Assembly (NCBI GenBank): GCA_001953115.1
Contig: LSSL01002080.1
Location: 1-19,938, forward strand
Source of the DNA: Smittium mucronatum
Lineage: Eukaryota; Kickxellomycota; Harpellomycetes; Harpellales; Legeriomycetaceae
DNA length: 19,938 bases
Direction: 5' to 3'
The notes beneath the pieces are model-generated. The model worked only from the letters and a program-made list of their open reading frames with translations. It did no database searches and had not been told where the DNA came from. Positions 9,073-19,925 of the stretch are shown here, piece by piece; the first letter of the stretch is position 1; every line of letters starts with the position of its first letter. The position numbers and the translations under genes were made by a program.

Positions 9073-9405
9073 TTGGAAAATTCCGCAAATTCTGGAAAAT
9101 ATACACAGAACCTATTTTTTACCTGTCATTTCTGTTCGCGAATTTCGAGAAAATTCCGCAAAAAATCATATACAGGCTTTAACCCTTTCAGGGGCGATTT
9201 TTTTTTTTGTATCACGGAATTTTATTGTAAGATAACTCCATTAAAAACTATACTAAAAAAATATGAAAAAAAGAAAAAGTCGTATAGAAAGGACTATTAT
9301 CCTAACTACAATAAACTCCTCTGCCGGACTATCGGCTGCGTACCTACGGGAAAAGGGTTCAATCTACCAACTGAAATCAAAATTTCAATTGGAATAATCT
9401 TTTAG
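9073..9405. other. Island with 14-bp direct repeats, TTAA-C-tract motif and a doubtful 110-codon frame
   Basis: The 14-mer GAAAATTCCGCAAA occurs at 9076-9089 and again at 9149-9162. TTAACCCTTTCAGGGG lies at 9179-9194 and resembles the TTAA-plus-CCCTT start of many piggyBac-type ends and of the motif at 8085. A GC-rich patch follows at about 9320-9365 (GCCGGACTATCGGCTGCG). A plus-strand frame of 110 codons spans the region and ends with CVPTGKGFNLPTE, but it crosses the direct repeats, has poly-Lys and poly-Phe stretches from A/T runs, and matches nothing I know. The region reads best as a transposon or repeat remnant. Confidence 0.3.
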
Positions 9406-9495
9406 TTTACTCAATAATTCATCAATTTTATTTTTTTTACGGATAAAATTGGTCTAATAATACAAGCTATTTTATTAGCATTGTTCCTGAAAAGT

Positions 9496-9696
9496 TTAAT
9501 GATAGTGCAATTGAGCCACATGATAGCCTACCCCTTCCGAATCCATAAATATATGAGCTCTTGCTTGTGAAAACCAATCCCTTCTTCTATAATAATAAAA
9601 TTGGTTAGCGTTATCCAGCAGAAAAGTCTGGAGAAGATAGGGGTAATGTAGAAATCCCCTCGAATTCAAGAAAAAATATATAAAAATGCTAACCAC
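9496..9696 (-). other. Unrecognised 66-codon frame, possible relic exon
   Basis: A minus-strand frame runs from ATG (9694-9696) to TAA. The first 20 codons are hydrophobic (Ile/Phe-rich); the rest is varied, with RRRDWFSQARAHIF then Asp-Ser-Glu-Gly and a His-rich end (HVAQLHYH). The DNA here is visibly GC-richer than its surroundings. A TTATTATTATAG stretch just before the Arg-rich part could be an intron acceptor, making the last 30 codons a possible exon. No family is recognised. A decayed transposon exon is the likeliest reading; a small real gene is not excluded. Confidence 0.25.
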
Positions 9697-9699
9697 CTA

Positions 9700-12600
9700 A
9701 TATTTTATCTGCACTTTTCGTTGATATTCTATTGTTTTTTTTTCTTTTTTTTTATTGGGCAAATTTCTTTGATAAATTTTTATTCGTTATTTTTTAGTGA
9801 ATTCAAATGAATATAAATTAACATCTCACTAGAGAAATCTTATATGGAAAGTTATTAATAAACGAAGGCTCATAATTAAAATTAATGCTATTTCTGTGAT
9901 CTTTATGCAAAATATATCTTTTCATCTATAAACCTAGAGTTAAGTGAAAAAAGCATTAATCTGAGGATCTAAATGATTTTTACTAAGTGAATATCTATAG
10001 CCGCCTCACAAAATCAAAAATATTTAGAATAAATGATTAAGATGAACGAAACATTTAAAACGAAAAGTTTTAATATGTTTTTCTTGCAAAAATATTCTTA
10101 AAAGTTCATTTTGAGATAGTAAATTTTTTTATATTTCCTTCAAGAATATTTTACACTTTATACATCAACATGAATAAATTCTATACATTGCCAGTTAGGT
10201 ATAATAGAAAATAAACTTGGTATTCGATCAATAATACAACCAATTTGCAAAATACAAGCTTAGATTACTTCAAAAAACAAATTTTCAATTTAATTGTACT
10301 AATATTATAACAGCTTTAATATAATTCGCTTCATTATTTAACTCTTATATTGTAATTCAAACTCAATAACTTTAAAAAATAGTATCTTTGAGCTCTTTTT
10401 TTGGAGACAGGGAATAAATACGTGGTAATATATCCTGGTAAAACTTCTAATTGCATTATTAGCGTTATTTAATTAGGCAATCAAGATTACAAATTTATTT
10501 TTTATATATTATATCGGATATATTCATCTTTATTTACTACTGGTCTATGCTTGTTATAGTACTTTCAATCACAACCTATCTCCCCGTATGTATGTTTCGC
10601 AAGTTTCTGTTTAATACAAATGTGGTGAAGGGTTCGATAAATTAATTATTAAAATTTTTGTAACTTCTTTAAAATTTCACCCTATAAATTTCGAATATAA
10701 TTTTAATTGGATATCAGTGTCATTAGTGTTGCTGTTACTTTAATTCTTATAAGTTTATATATTTTATTGATAATGACAAGTTAACTCTTTTTAATGAATA
10801 AATACTTATTATTATTTGCAATTTAAAAAACTCTTAGGTTTTTCCGAATAATTATTGAATTAATTAGTAGAAATATTATCATTTTGTGCTATGAAATCGA
10901 CTACTGTAAAATTTACCAATTAAAACTACTGGTGGTTATTTATCTATTAAAACCTTTAAAAAAAATTAACCTTTTATAATAAGATATTCAAATAAATAAA
11001 TCATCATCATTTCACTAAAAAAGCTTTAAATTTATAAGATTTCTCGTAAACTTCTTGAATAATAAAAATTGTGATATAAATCTTTCTATGAGGTTTATGG
11101 GATATATCTAAACGTTTTTTTAGTGTATTATTCTTCTTTTTTCCCATATTTAACCCCTAAAAGAATTATATTTATGAAAATAAAAATAAATTCTTCCATG
11201 TTACAATATTCGTGTAAACCAATCCTCGACAAAAAAAAAAGTTCTTATCGGTAGTTTATTTTTTTTAAATAATATTAAAATTGATATAATAGCTTAAGTA
11301 AAATATATTGCAAAATATTTTTTTATTTTATAATTCAATAATTTTTTAGACTTATTTTTGAATTTTTCAGCATTTTATTTTATTTTAAGAAAAAATGTGA
11401 GCGTAAGATGAGAGCTTGCACCTAGATTATAAATGTGTCATAATAATTTTTGAATATATACTAATTGTTTTCATAACGGTAAACTTTAAAAAGAAAGAAA
11501 AAATTGAAAAAATTAAATTTTTACAGGGAATTGAGAAATATAGAGAGGTGGCCAGAAATAATGAAACTCAAAAAAATATAGTTTTTGTTAATTCAGAATG
11601 GCTCATTAGAAAATTTTATATTTATAACCCTCAAATTTACAACTAGCTTTCTAAAAACCCTGGGGGCGAGTATTCTATGACTGAATTACATATAGGAGAA
11701 TAATATAAAACATATCAGATTTACAAATATTATCTTATAGTTGTCAGGAATGAAGAACTAAAAGAAATTTCACACACTTTTTAAACCCATTAAACCTCTG
11801 AATTAAAAAAATAACATCATGTAAAAAAATATATTTCTGCAAAAAATACATATTTTTGTTGATTTCTCAGTATTGAATTTTTATTGGACAGAAATTAGGT
11901 GAAATATCTTGTAGGTCAAATTTCCTTTAGGCCTTCAGTCACTTCACCATCTTATAAGTTATGAAATAATAGGAGTGGTTAGATATAAATCTCAACCAAG
12001 AAAAGGCACCTATTATTTATGAATTATCTTATTCATCACTTTGAATTTGAAAAAATTAGGAAATTTTTTGGGAAATCACCTCTATCGATTTTTTTATTAT
12101 TATTAATTTAATTGAAACAGTGGCTATAGATGATTTATTAAAATAATATTTATGCGATACGAGAAAAGAATTCATCATTTCAATAGATATAACTTAGAAA
12201 TAACTTGGATGTGTTATTGTTTTTAGATTTACAGAATTTTTTATAAAAACCCCAAATGGTTTTGTTTAAGATGATATTTTTTATTCAGGAAAGCCCCACC
12301 TCTATTGCATAAAATTAGAGATTTCAGAGGTACTAGATTGTGTTTGAGCGATTTTAAGCCCAATTTTTGAGGAAAAGATAATGACGTTTTCTTTTTGCAA
12401 AAAAAATAAAATAGACAACATATATCGTAATTGTTTGAAAAAAAGTATCATCGATTTTAGAATAGAAGAAAATGGATGCCATGAAAAATGATAAATTATT
12501 TTGATAAAGGATAAATAGGAATTGATAAAAAAGAAGTTAATTATACCGAAAAAGTAATCAATCAAGTGATCAAATTCAGTCACAATCATTTCAAATATTT

Positions 12601-13080
12601 TTTGAATATCAGATTAGTTTTTTATACCCAGAAAATTCAGTGATTATATTTAAAGAACCACTGATCACAGATAAAAGATATTTATGATTTTTTTAAAAAA
12701 AACTATAAATTTTTTTATGAAAAACCTGGGTTAGTTATAAAGATTTACTAGTAAATATAAAAAAAATCCAAAAAAATTTTATCTCTCAAATTTTTATATA
12801 TTTAAATAATCAATAGTATTGGAAGAATTAAAAAATTTATGGAATTGTCAGGATAAAATAAAAGTAATCACCAGGTAGAAAAAAAAGGGGGAAAGAGAAA
12901 AAAGAGAAGCTAAAACAATAGATAATTTTTAAATACCTTTATTTAATAATCAAGATTCAAATAAAAAAATTTCTTTTTTTATTATAAAAAAACCAATTAA
13001 ATCAAATTTAGAAAGATATAAGTCCGATCAATTCCAGATATGAGCGATTCAGAACACTCTGGATAAAAATAATATAATTT
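9700..13080. other. Very AT-rich desert with a few coding-like scraps
   Basis: GC is around 20% in the lines sampled, with dense homopolymers. Two scraps stand out. A minus-strand frame (10645 down to 10502) is open except for one TGA at 10567-10565, with RTLHHICIKQKLAKHTYGE then KYYNKHRPVVNKDEYI. A plus-strand frame (11416-11646) has its protein-like part after a TTTTTACAG acceptor-like site near 11520 (GIEKYREVARNNE, then FVNSEWLIRKF) and ends in TAG. Neither matches a family I know. A 95-codon minus frame at 12302-12589 is dominated by Phe/Ile/Leu, as expected from A/T runs. I annotate none as a gene. Confidence 0.5.
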
Positions 13081-13115
13081 TTTATATGTTTATATATCAC
13101 ATATATCACCTTATA

Positions 13116-13133
13116 ATATATATATATATATAT
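13116..13133. repeat. (AT)9 microsatellite
   Basis: Nine AT units in a row follow a wider TATATA-rich segment (from about 13081). It is simple sequence in the desert with no evident role. Confidence 0.85.
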
Positions 13134-13315
13134 CTATCATGATAATATAAATCCCTTAAATTCGTATTAAAATCATCCCCCCGATTTCTCAACACTTTAA
13201 ATATCCATAAAAAAATTCCCTTTTTTTCTATAAAAGTGTGAATTTTTTATAACATAATTTATATATCTCTTGTTCTCTAACCATGCCATTTTTATAATTT
13301 GGAGGTAAGATATTT

Positions 13316-13507
13316 TTGAAAAAATTTGAGTTTTTATATGACCCATCGGTAGTTTTAAGTTACTTAGAAACTTTATTAGCCAATTTCAAACAAATTTCAT
13401 TCCTAGTTAAGAAAAATAATCATACAATAAAATTGTCAAAAAGGGAATTCAAAAAACATAATTTTTTAAGAATTTATAGCCTCAATAATTGGCAGGTAAA
13501 TCAATAG
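13316..13507 (+). pseudogene. Possible tyrosine-recombinase (DIRS/Crypton-like) fragment
   Basis: A plus-strand frame from a TTG (no ATG) to TAG encodes 63 residues. It contains YDPSVVLSYLETLLANF followed after about 20 residues by a Lys/Arg-rich segment (KREFKKHNFLRIYSL). The first part fits the Y-[DN]-P-x-x-[VI]-L-x-[YF]-L-x-x-L...N pattern that begins the catalytic domain of eukaryotic tyrosine recombinases from DIRS and Crypton elements, with a basic segment about where the first catalytic Arg region would lie. The catalytic Arg, His-x-x-Arg and Tyr boxes are not seen and the frame ends early. A CAG|GTAAAT donor-like site occurs near its end. It is at best a decayed fragment and chance resemblance is quite possible. 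Confidence 0.25.
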
Positions 13508-15640
13508 TTATAGGTAAAGATAATTTTTTCTCGGTTCTGATATTTTTTTGATTATAACCAATATTAAAATTTGGGTATTTGCGATTATTTTTTTCGGTAA
13601 TCACATATCAGAATTATTGGCCACTTTATTATATATTTGAATTGGAAAAGCAAGAAAAAATAAGATTATTAATTTATGTCACTATATTTCTATTTTAAAG
13701 TATAAAAAGGTAATAAAAATTTTTTAAATACATATTTTATAGCTAAATCAAATAATATTAAATAATTATTTAGAAAATATCCGTCATATATTAGGTTTAA
13801 TAATTTATTATCTTTTTGAATTTTTTTATCATTAATTTTTTATAGGGTATTGGTGTCATAAACATAGTTATAATTTATAAATATTATGATAAAGATTTAT
13901 TCTTTTTTCAATTTTCACTTATTTAAATTCACTTCTGTTTGATGGATTTAACAAATAAATATTAAAAAATAACTAAAACTATCGGAATAAAATTCTAGAT
14001 AAAAAAAATCGCAAATTTTTTCTTTCTTTAAGTATTCTAAATATGGAAATTAATAATATTTTTATAACCACATTTTTTTGTTCTTCTTTAAATAATGCCT
14101 CATTTCGCAGATGTTGTATTTATTATATTAACAGTTCTATGATGTATTTTTGATTTTAGTTCATGTATTCTTTATAAACAGAATTACATGAATTCCCATT
14201 TCTCTTTTTTTATACTATCCAAAAATGAATACTTTCTAAATAAAAAGAATTTATTTATTTATTTTAATTTGCAGGGCTAAGTATACAAAATAAAAATTAT
14301 CATTTTTGGCGGTTATAAATCACATAATTTAGGAAATGAAATGATAGTATATAAAATATACGAATTTTAATACTTTTTTCTCTCCATAATAACCCTTATC
14401 TACATACTAAAGATGCGAGTAAAAAAATAAATAAAGTAACAAGTACAAATAGAAAAAAAATTCAAAAAAATTACCAAAAAGCATGATTTTTTGGGTATTT
14501 TGATTTAAATAATCCGTAATAATATTGATTATTTTTCTATTTAATAATACTAAAAAATATATATCAAAATTTTTGTTTAATTTCAAATAAAGATCTTTTG
14601 CTATTAATAATTAAGATTTCAGATTAAAACCAGATCTGAAGCTATACCAGATTTCCAAAAAATAATAAGCCATAAATTTCTCGACTTCAGACTACAATAT
14701 TTAAATAATGTGAAATTTTCCTAATTTAAAAATCCAATTTTAATTAATTAACCAAAAAAAATTCGAATTTATATTAAACTGTTCTTTTTGAATTTTTTTT
14801 TTTGAACTAACATATCTATGCGAAGGGGTGTAATTAAAGTCTCTAAAATATGCCTCATTTAATATTAGAACTTATATAATTTTTTCCAAACTTTTTTAGA
14901 ACCTTTCAAAGAAATAATATTTACTTTGAGATTATCTAATTTTATATTTTAGATCTATTTCAAAAAAAAAAAAGAGTATAGAACAGATTTATATCAAAAA
15001 TTAGCGTTTTAAATATAAGAAGTATAAACTAGTTCTGTTATTTTGCAGTTTATTTGTTGATAAATATATAATAAGGTATGTGTCACAAACAGAAATTTCA
15101 GGATATAATGAGTAAAAGTTATCCAACAAATTAAAAAAAATATTAAATTTTTTTTATATTATTATTTTGTGGAATAATGTAGTAAAATACATATTAAAAT
15201 ATCAGATATTACCATTCCTATCCATCATTTCTAAAAATATATAAAATTTCAGTATTATGTCTATTTATTTCAGATTTATCGAGAATTTTTTTTCGGTAAA
15301 TAATAATTATGCCATATATAAAAAATTCGATATATGTCAGATTATTTTGTACACAAGAAGCAATAATTTTAGTTTTTTAATAATGAATTCTATTTCAAGT
15401 ATTTTTCTTATTCGTTTAAAAATCTAAATTTTACATATAAAACAACTATAAATCTAAATTATGCACTTTATTTAAAATTTTTGACTGTAGTTAACATTGA
15501 TCTGCAATAAAAAATTTATATAAAAAGTTTATAAAAATCTTAAAAAAAGATTTCATCATTTTTTTTATCGAATTTTTGGCTAAGTTAAAAGTAGATACAC
15601 CTAGAGCTAAATTATTTTTAAGATTAATATAATTCCTTTA
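13508..15640. other. AT-rich desert, no feature seen
   Basis: GC is under 20% in the lines sampled, with frequent A/T homopolymers and stops in all frames. Splice-acceptor-like TTTGCAG occurs near 14270 but opens into an immediate stop. I see no gene, RNA or tandem repeat. Confidence 0.6.
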
Positions 15641-15649
15641 CACGTATGA

Positions 15650-15841
15650 ATATGTGTGTTTGCGAAATATCTAAATTTTAGCTCCTATGATTCCGGAAAA
15701 AAATCTCCTATCGAAAACCCCCAAAAATATATACAAATTGTCTAAATAGCATGCTCAGAATCCAATGGAGACGCAATAAATTATTCAGTACTTTTTCGAT
15801 GGGTTGAAATAAGGCAGGATTATTCTTTCAGTAATTTCAAA
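15650..15841 (+). pseudogene. GC-richer relic frame with one internal stop
   Basis: Between TGA at 15647 and TGA at 15842 a plus-strand frame of 64 codons has a single stop (TAA 15743-15745). The encoded text is varied and protein-like: AKYLNFSSYDSGKKSPIENP before the stop, ACSESNGDAINYSVLFRWVE after it. The DNA here is about a third G+C against under 20% around it. Some 170 bp on, after an acceptor-like ATGTTTGCAG, another short piece opens (AKGNKKNQAPVLQFLANQ, from about 16011). Together they look like exons of a dead gene. No family is recognised. Confidence 0.25.
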
Positions 15842-15844
15842 TGA

Positions 15845-16472
15845 CCTCAAAGATGCGAAAACATTGGTAATGTATTAAAAATTCATTTTTTTAGTATTAA
15901 AATTTTTAAATAAACCTACTAAAATAATTATATTAAGAATTCATAAAAATCTACCGCTAATAAGAAATATTAAATATATTATACTCAAGTTGGTATTTTA
16001 TGTTTGCAGGCGAAAGGAAATAAAAAAAATCAGGCCCCAGTTCTCCAGTTTCTAGCAAATCAAATCAATATAAATATTAGAATTTTTTTCATTTAATTTT
16101 AAATAAAATAAACATTTTTCAGACCAGCGAAATCCATTAATTCAAATTAAATTAATAAAAATATCAAAGACTAACTTATTCAAAACTATAGAATACTTTC
16201 GAAGAATTTTTTTAAAAAAACAGCTGATATGCATATATAATACAAAAAATTCTATAAATCAAAGTATACAAAATTTCAATGAATGAAACCCCTGGTTTAA
16301 AATTAAAATTAAGCTTTTTTTTATAATCTATGTCCCAATTTTTTCAAAAAGTCTGCGAAGCAAATAGATATGTGACATATTTTTCATAAGAGATAAATAA
16401 AAACATGAAAATATGAGTATCGCAAATCTCGGAATATTAAAAAGAGATCAACGATAAAATTTTAATCCATAA
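15845..16472. other. AT-rich spacer with two short open scraps
   Basis: Besides the 16011 scrap described with the 15650 frame, a 19-codon ATG frame near 16331 (MSQFFQKVCEANRYVTYFS, then TAA) is the only coding-like text. It is too short to support a gene. The rest is A/T homopolymers and stops. Confidence 0.4.
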
Positions 16473-16613
16473 ACAACAAGAAAATATGGAAAATCTAAAA
16501 TAATAATAATAGCTTTATTGGATTATGGAAAAGGGATTGAAAGATTAACTTTGAATCCAAGAAAAATTTCCGGGTTAAATGGGGAACCTATAAATAATAG
16601 AACATCTCTTTAA
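16473..16613 (+). pseudogene. 46-codon relic, faintly amidohydrolase-like
   Basis: After TAA (16470-16472) a plus-strand frame is open to TAA at 16611-16613. It encodes a hydrophobic Ile run, then ALLDYGKGIERLTLNPRKIS, then GLNGEP. The R-L-T-x-N-P-x-K-I-x-G-L arrangement recalls the C-terminal S/T-x-N-P-A-[KR]-I-[FL]-G-L motif of dihydroorotase and dihydropyrimidinase-type amidohydrolases. Nothing else of such an enzyme (HxH, carboxylated Lys, catalytic Asp) is seen nearby. It could be a transferred or duplicated gene scrap, or coincidence. Confidence 0.15.
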
Positions 16614-16774
16614 AAAAACAAGATATTCAATCTGTTATTTGAAACTTTATAATTAGAAAAATTTAGAGAAACTGCAATCAATTGCGATAGTTTATTTCTA
16701 AAATAACAAATCACTGTTATAAACACAAATATAGTTTTTTGAATGAGTTAATAAAAAAAATTACTCCAGATTAA

Positions 16775-16930
16775 AAAAAATACACATTTAAATCTAGAAA
16801 TTGGCCTAAATTTAAATCTTTCGATTTTTTATTCTCAGTCGCACAGAACCTAAAATACCGATTAGAGAAAATTTTTATCACGAATAGCTTTATTGAATAT
16901 AATCATAAAATAACGTTGGAGGGGAATTAA
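16775..16930 (+). other. 51-codon open scrap, unrecognised
   Basis: A plus-strand frame from after a TAA (16772) to a TAA at 16928-16930 reads as protein-like text (SVAQNLKYRLEKIFITNSF, then EYNHKITLEGN). There is no start codon and no known motif. It is listed because it stands out by composition, not because function can be shown. Confidence 0.15.
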
Positions 16931-17644
16931 GGCCTTTTTTTATAGTGAATTTATTTATAATATTTACTTCAACATTTCTTAAATAAACTAAGCTTATACA
17001 GTATGTAAGAGCACAGAAGATATTTTGCAAAACTTTCAATAATTTTTCCTAATCAATTGTAACAGAAATCTTTACGCTGTCTAAATATTTTTTCAAATAT
17101 ACTATTATATGTGTCTAGCGTATATTATAGCATGATTTTGATCTAAAATTTTAAAAAAATTCTTCATTCATAATATTTTCGTATAATATTTCATCATCAC
17201 CTATTAGCGCTTTCGATTATATTAATATAAAAAAATAGTCTATACGAAATAATACATAAGAGATAAGAGTGCAAAAAAATATTCACTCATTTATGGTAAT
17301 ATAAAATAAATTTAAATGTATCTGGTGATGGTTGCAAATTAAAAATCTATCCAAAGAAAGACTATCGTTATTTTAAATGAACTGTATTTTTACAAAAAAT
17401 AACATCATAATGAGTTCCCATAAAACTAAAGGGAAAATATAGTGAAAAAAATAAAAAATATATAGTTTTTTTTGTAAATTTTAACCTTTTTGATCTTTAT
17501 AACATTTATAAGAATGATTATTTCATCATTGCGCTTTATATTGCAGAAAGTTCTGATAAAGATGTCGCTGCAACATTTAAAATTGTAATTTCAGGCTTTA
17601 AATAAAATTAACTTAATCAAAAAAAAAAGTCGATCCTTTTATAT

Positions 17645-17662
17645 AAACCATGAGCATGGTTT
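17645..17662. repeat. Perfect 8-bp inverted repeat with 2-nt spacer (AAACCATG-AG-CATGGTTT)
   Basis: Arms 17645-17652 and 17655-17662 are perfectly complementary. The near-palindrome lies about 20 bp before an isolated GC-rich spot (17684-17709), which makes it stand out in the AT-rich background. It could be a dimeric protein-binding site or a repeat remnant. Confidence 0.5.
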
Positions 17663-17869
17663 TATTTAAAAATATATAATTTTGGGACCGCGCTACCTCT
17701 CCCGCATACTGAAACATTTTTATCCATATTTTGAAAATTGGTCTTGAATTTTCAAATTTTAAAACTGCGATTTTTATTGAAAGTTTAACATAGGTTTAAT
17801 ATTTATTTATTTAACTTAAAAATTTATGAAATTGCAGAAACAGATAAAAAATGCTAAATTAGGAAATCT

Positions 17870-17893
17870 TAACCTCTCTGAAGTTGGAGGTTA
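17870..17893. repeat. 7-bp hairpin (TAACCTC / GAGGTTA)
   Basis: TAACCTC (17870-17876) and GAGGTTA (17887-17893) pair across a 10-nt loop. It lies in the desert with no gene next to it. Confidence 0.4.
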
Positions 17894-19925
17894 GCCTTTT
17901 ATTTATATCTATACTATATCAGAGGTATATTCTACGCATGAAAGATAGAGGTAAGGTAATTATATTAATATTTTACCATTAAAACCTTCTATTTCCATCC
18001 CAAAGAGATCTTAGTCACACTTCATACTTTATTCATAGAGGAAATGCATCAAAATTTTAACTATAACATTATATTAAGGGTAGTATAGTCGGAAATTAAC
18101 CGAGGTTATATTTTAAATAAAATTTTATCTTGCGCAGTTTAACTTTTTTTATCATCAATAATGGCTTTTATTGAATATTTTGACCTTGTATTAATAATTT
18201 ATTTCAATATAAATCTTTAAATTCATAATTTTCATTAAAATAGTGCATATATTACTTAATATCTTAACGCATGATTGGAAAGAGCAGATATAGGCGTATT
18301 TACATGTTCAAAAGAAAGCATCTATAGGATCAAAATAAAATTTCATAAAAAAATTAAAATTTGAACTTAGTTAAAGAATTTTTAAACTAAATTTTTTTTA
18401 GAAAAGCTTCGAAAAAATATTTATGAAATTACAAAAAATTATTCTGTTCAACCTATAGTAATTTATATATGGAGAAATTTAAAAAATAAGACAGTGGATT
18501 TTTTTAAAAAAATTTTAAAAAATATTATTAAACATATTTAACTCCCAATGGAATATTAAAGAGATTTTAAAAAAGAAATTTTATTTGAATAATGATAAAT
18601 TTCAATAAATTTTATAAAAATAATTTAAAAATTATAGAAAAAATCGAGTGTCGAAAATTCAAAACAGGATTTTGAATAATGGAGTTTTAACTTTATGGAA
18701 TTTTGGGGCTGAAAAATTAGATCCACTTTTTTTACAAACTAGTCATATTATAAGTCCAATAAAATAATATTAAATTAATTTTTATATGGAAATACTATTT
18801 AAATATTCAATGGTTCATTATTTTTTCGTAAATTTTTTCTCTTTATTCCATTTCTTTATAAGATAATAACCAATATTTACTGCTCCATTTTTCTGTTTTT
18901 AACAGGATTTTTCCCATAAACTATAATATAATTATATTGGCTATTTGTAAAATCAGAAAACCGATTATTTAATAAAAATTAAACTATTTTGTGACGAATA
19001 TTAACTACTAGTATTAACTTTTTTGAATTTAAACTTTTTTATCAGCTATAGAATTTTTACAAAAAGAATCAGAATATTTTTTTAAATTAAGCTTATCTAA
19101 ATTATAAGGATTCATTTTTAATGAGAAAATATTACTTTAAATATCCACAATTCCTTATTCAATTACATTAGGGTTGCCATGTCGAAAATTACGTATTTTC
19201 CAAGATGAATCCCAATTTTTTAATAATGCTCTTTTCTATTAAGATAAATTTATTGAATAGCATACATGAATTTAACATGTAAGTTGTTATCTGTAGTATT
19301 TTATACTTATAAATTATTTTTTTTAGCGGTTACACAAAATTGGAACCCCGATTTTTTAAATTGAAAATAAAAAAAGGATTAATAAAGTTATTCTTTTTTG
19401 GGAAAATTATAAAAAAATAATTAATATGAACATTGATAAAAAATAAAATTTAAATAAAAATTTATTGTTTAGTGTTATTAGGGAAATTTTTCTGATCCAA
19501 ATAGAAATACCTCATATTTTTCATGTGAATTTAATCTTTAATTAGTAAAAATCCTTAAATTATGGTTATAATGCGCTTTTTAAGACTTTAATTATAAAGA
19601 GGCTTTGAGTTTTTTTTAACAGGATCTAAATTCTAATCTGGATATTATTTTTTTTTCGTTTTCTTTAGTTTTTTTTCTATCAAATGAAAACCCTAATAAT
19701 ATTTCTATTTTTTAAACCAAAACCAAAGAAAAATCTCACAGCCAATTTATCACATATCTTTTTTTTTCAGCTAACCCCCCTCCCATGATAAGTTTTAAAA
19801 TACCGTGAATATCCTTCTTAAAGATACCCATCTTTTAGGAAACAAAACTGTGATAAAAAAAGAATTCTCCAAAATCCCAATTTAAGTTATAATCCCCTTA
19901 TTTACTATATATAACACCCTCTTTA

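Larger units (their letters stand above)
16931..19925. other. AT-rich desert with two hairpins and one GC spot
   Basis: I see no coding frame of note in 3 kb. Inverted repeats occur at 17645-17662 and 17870-17893, and an isolated GC-rich spot lies at 17684-17709 (GGGACCGCGCTACCTCTCCC). The rest is A/T homopolymer-rich sequence with GC below about 20%. Confidence 0.6.

Noticed and set aside
9350..9370. tRNA B-box-like GGTTCAATCTACC
   Set aside because: The box deviates from the consensus, and no A box, cloverleaf or acceptor stem is found around it on either strand.
12302..12589. 95-codon minus-strand frame
   Set aside because: Phe/Ile/Leu-rich text follows from A/T runs, there is no recognisable motif, and one such frame in over 10 kb of about 20% GC DNA is not surprising.
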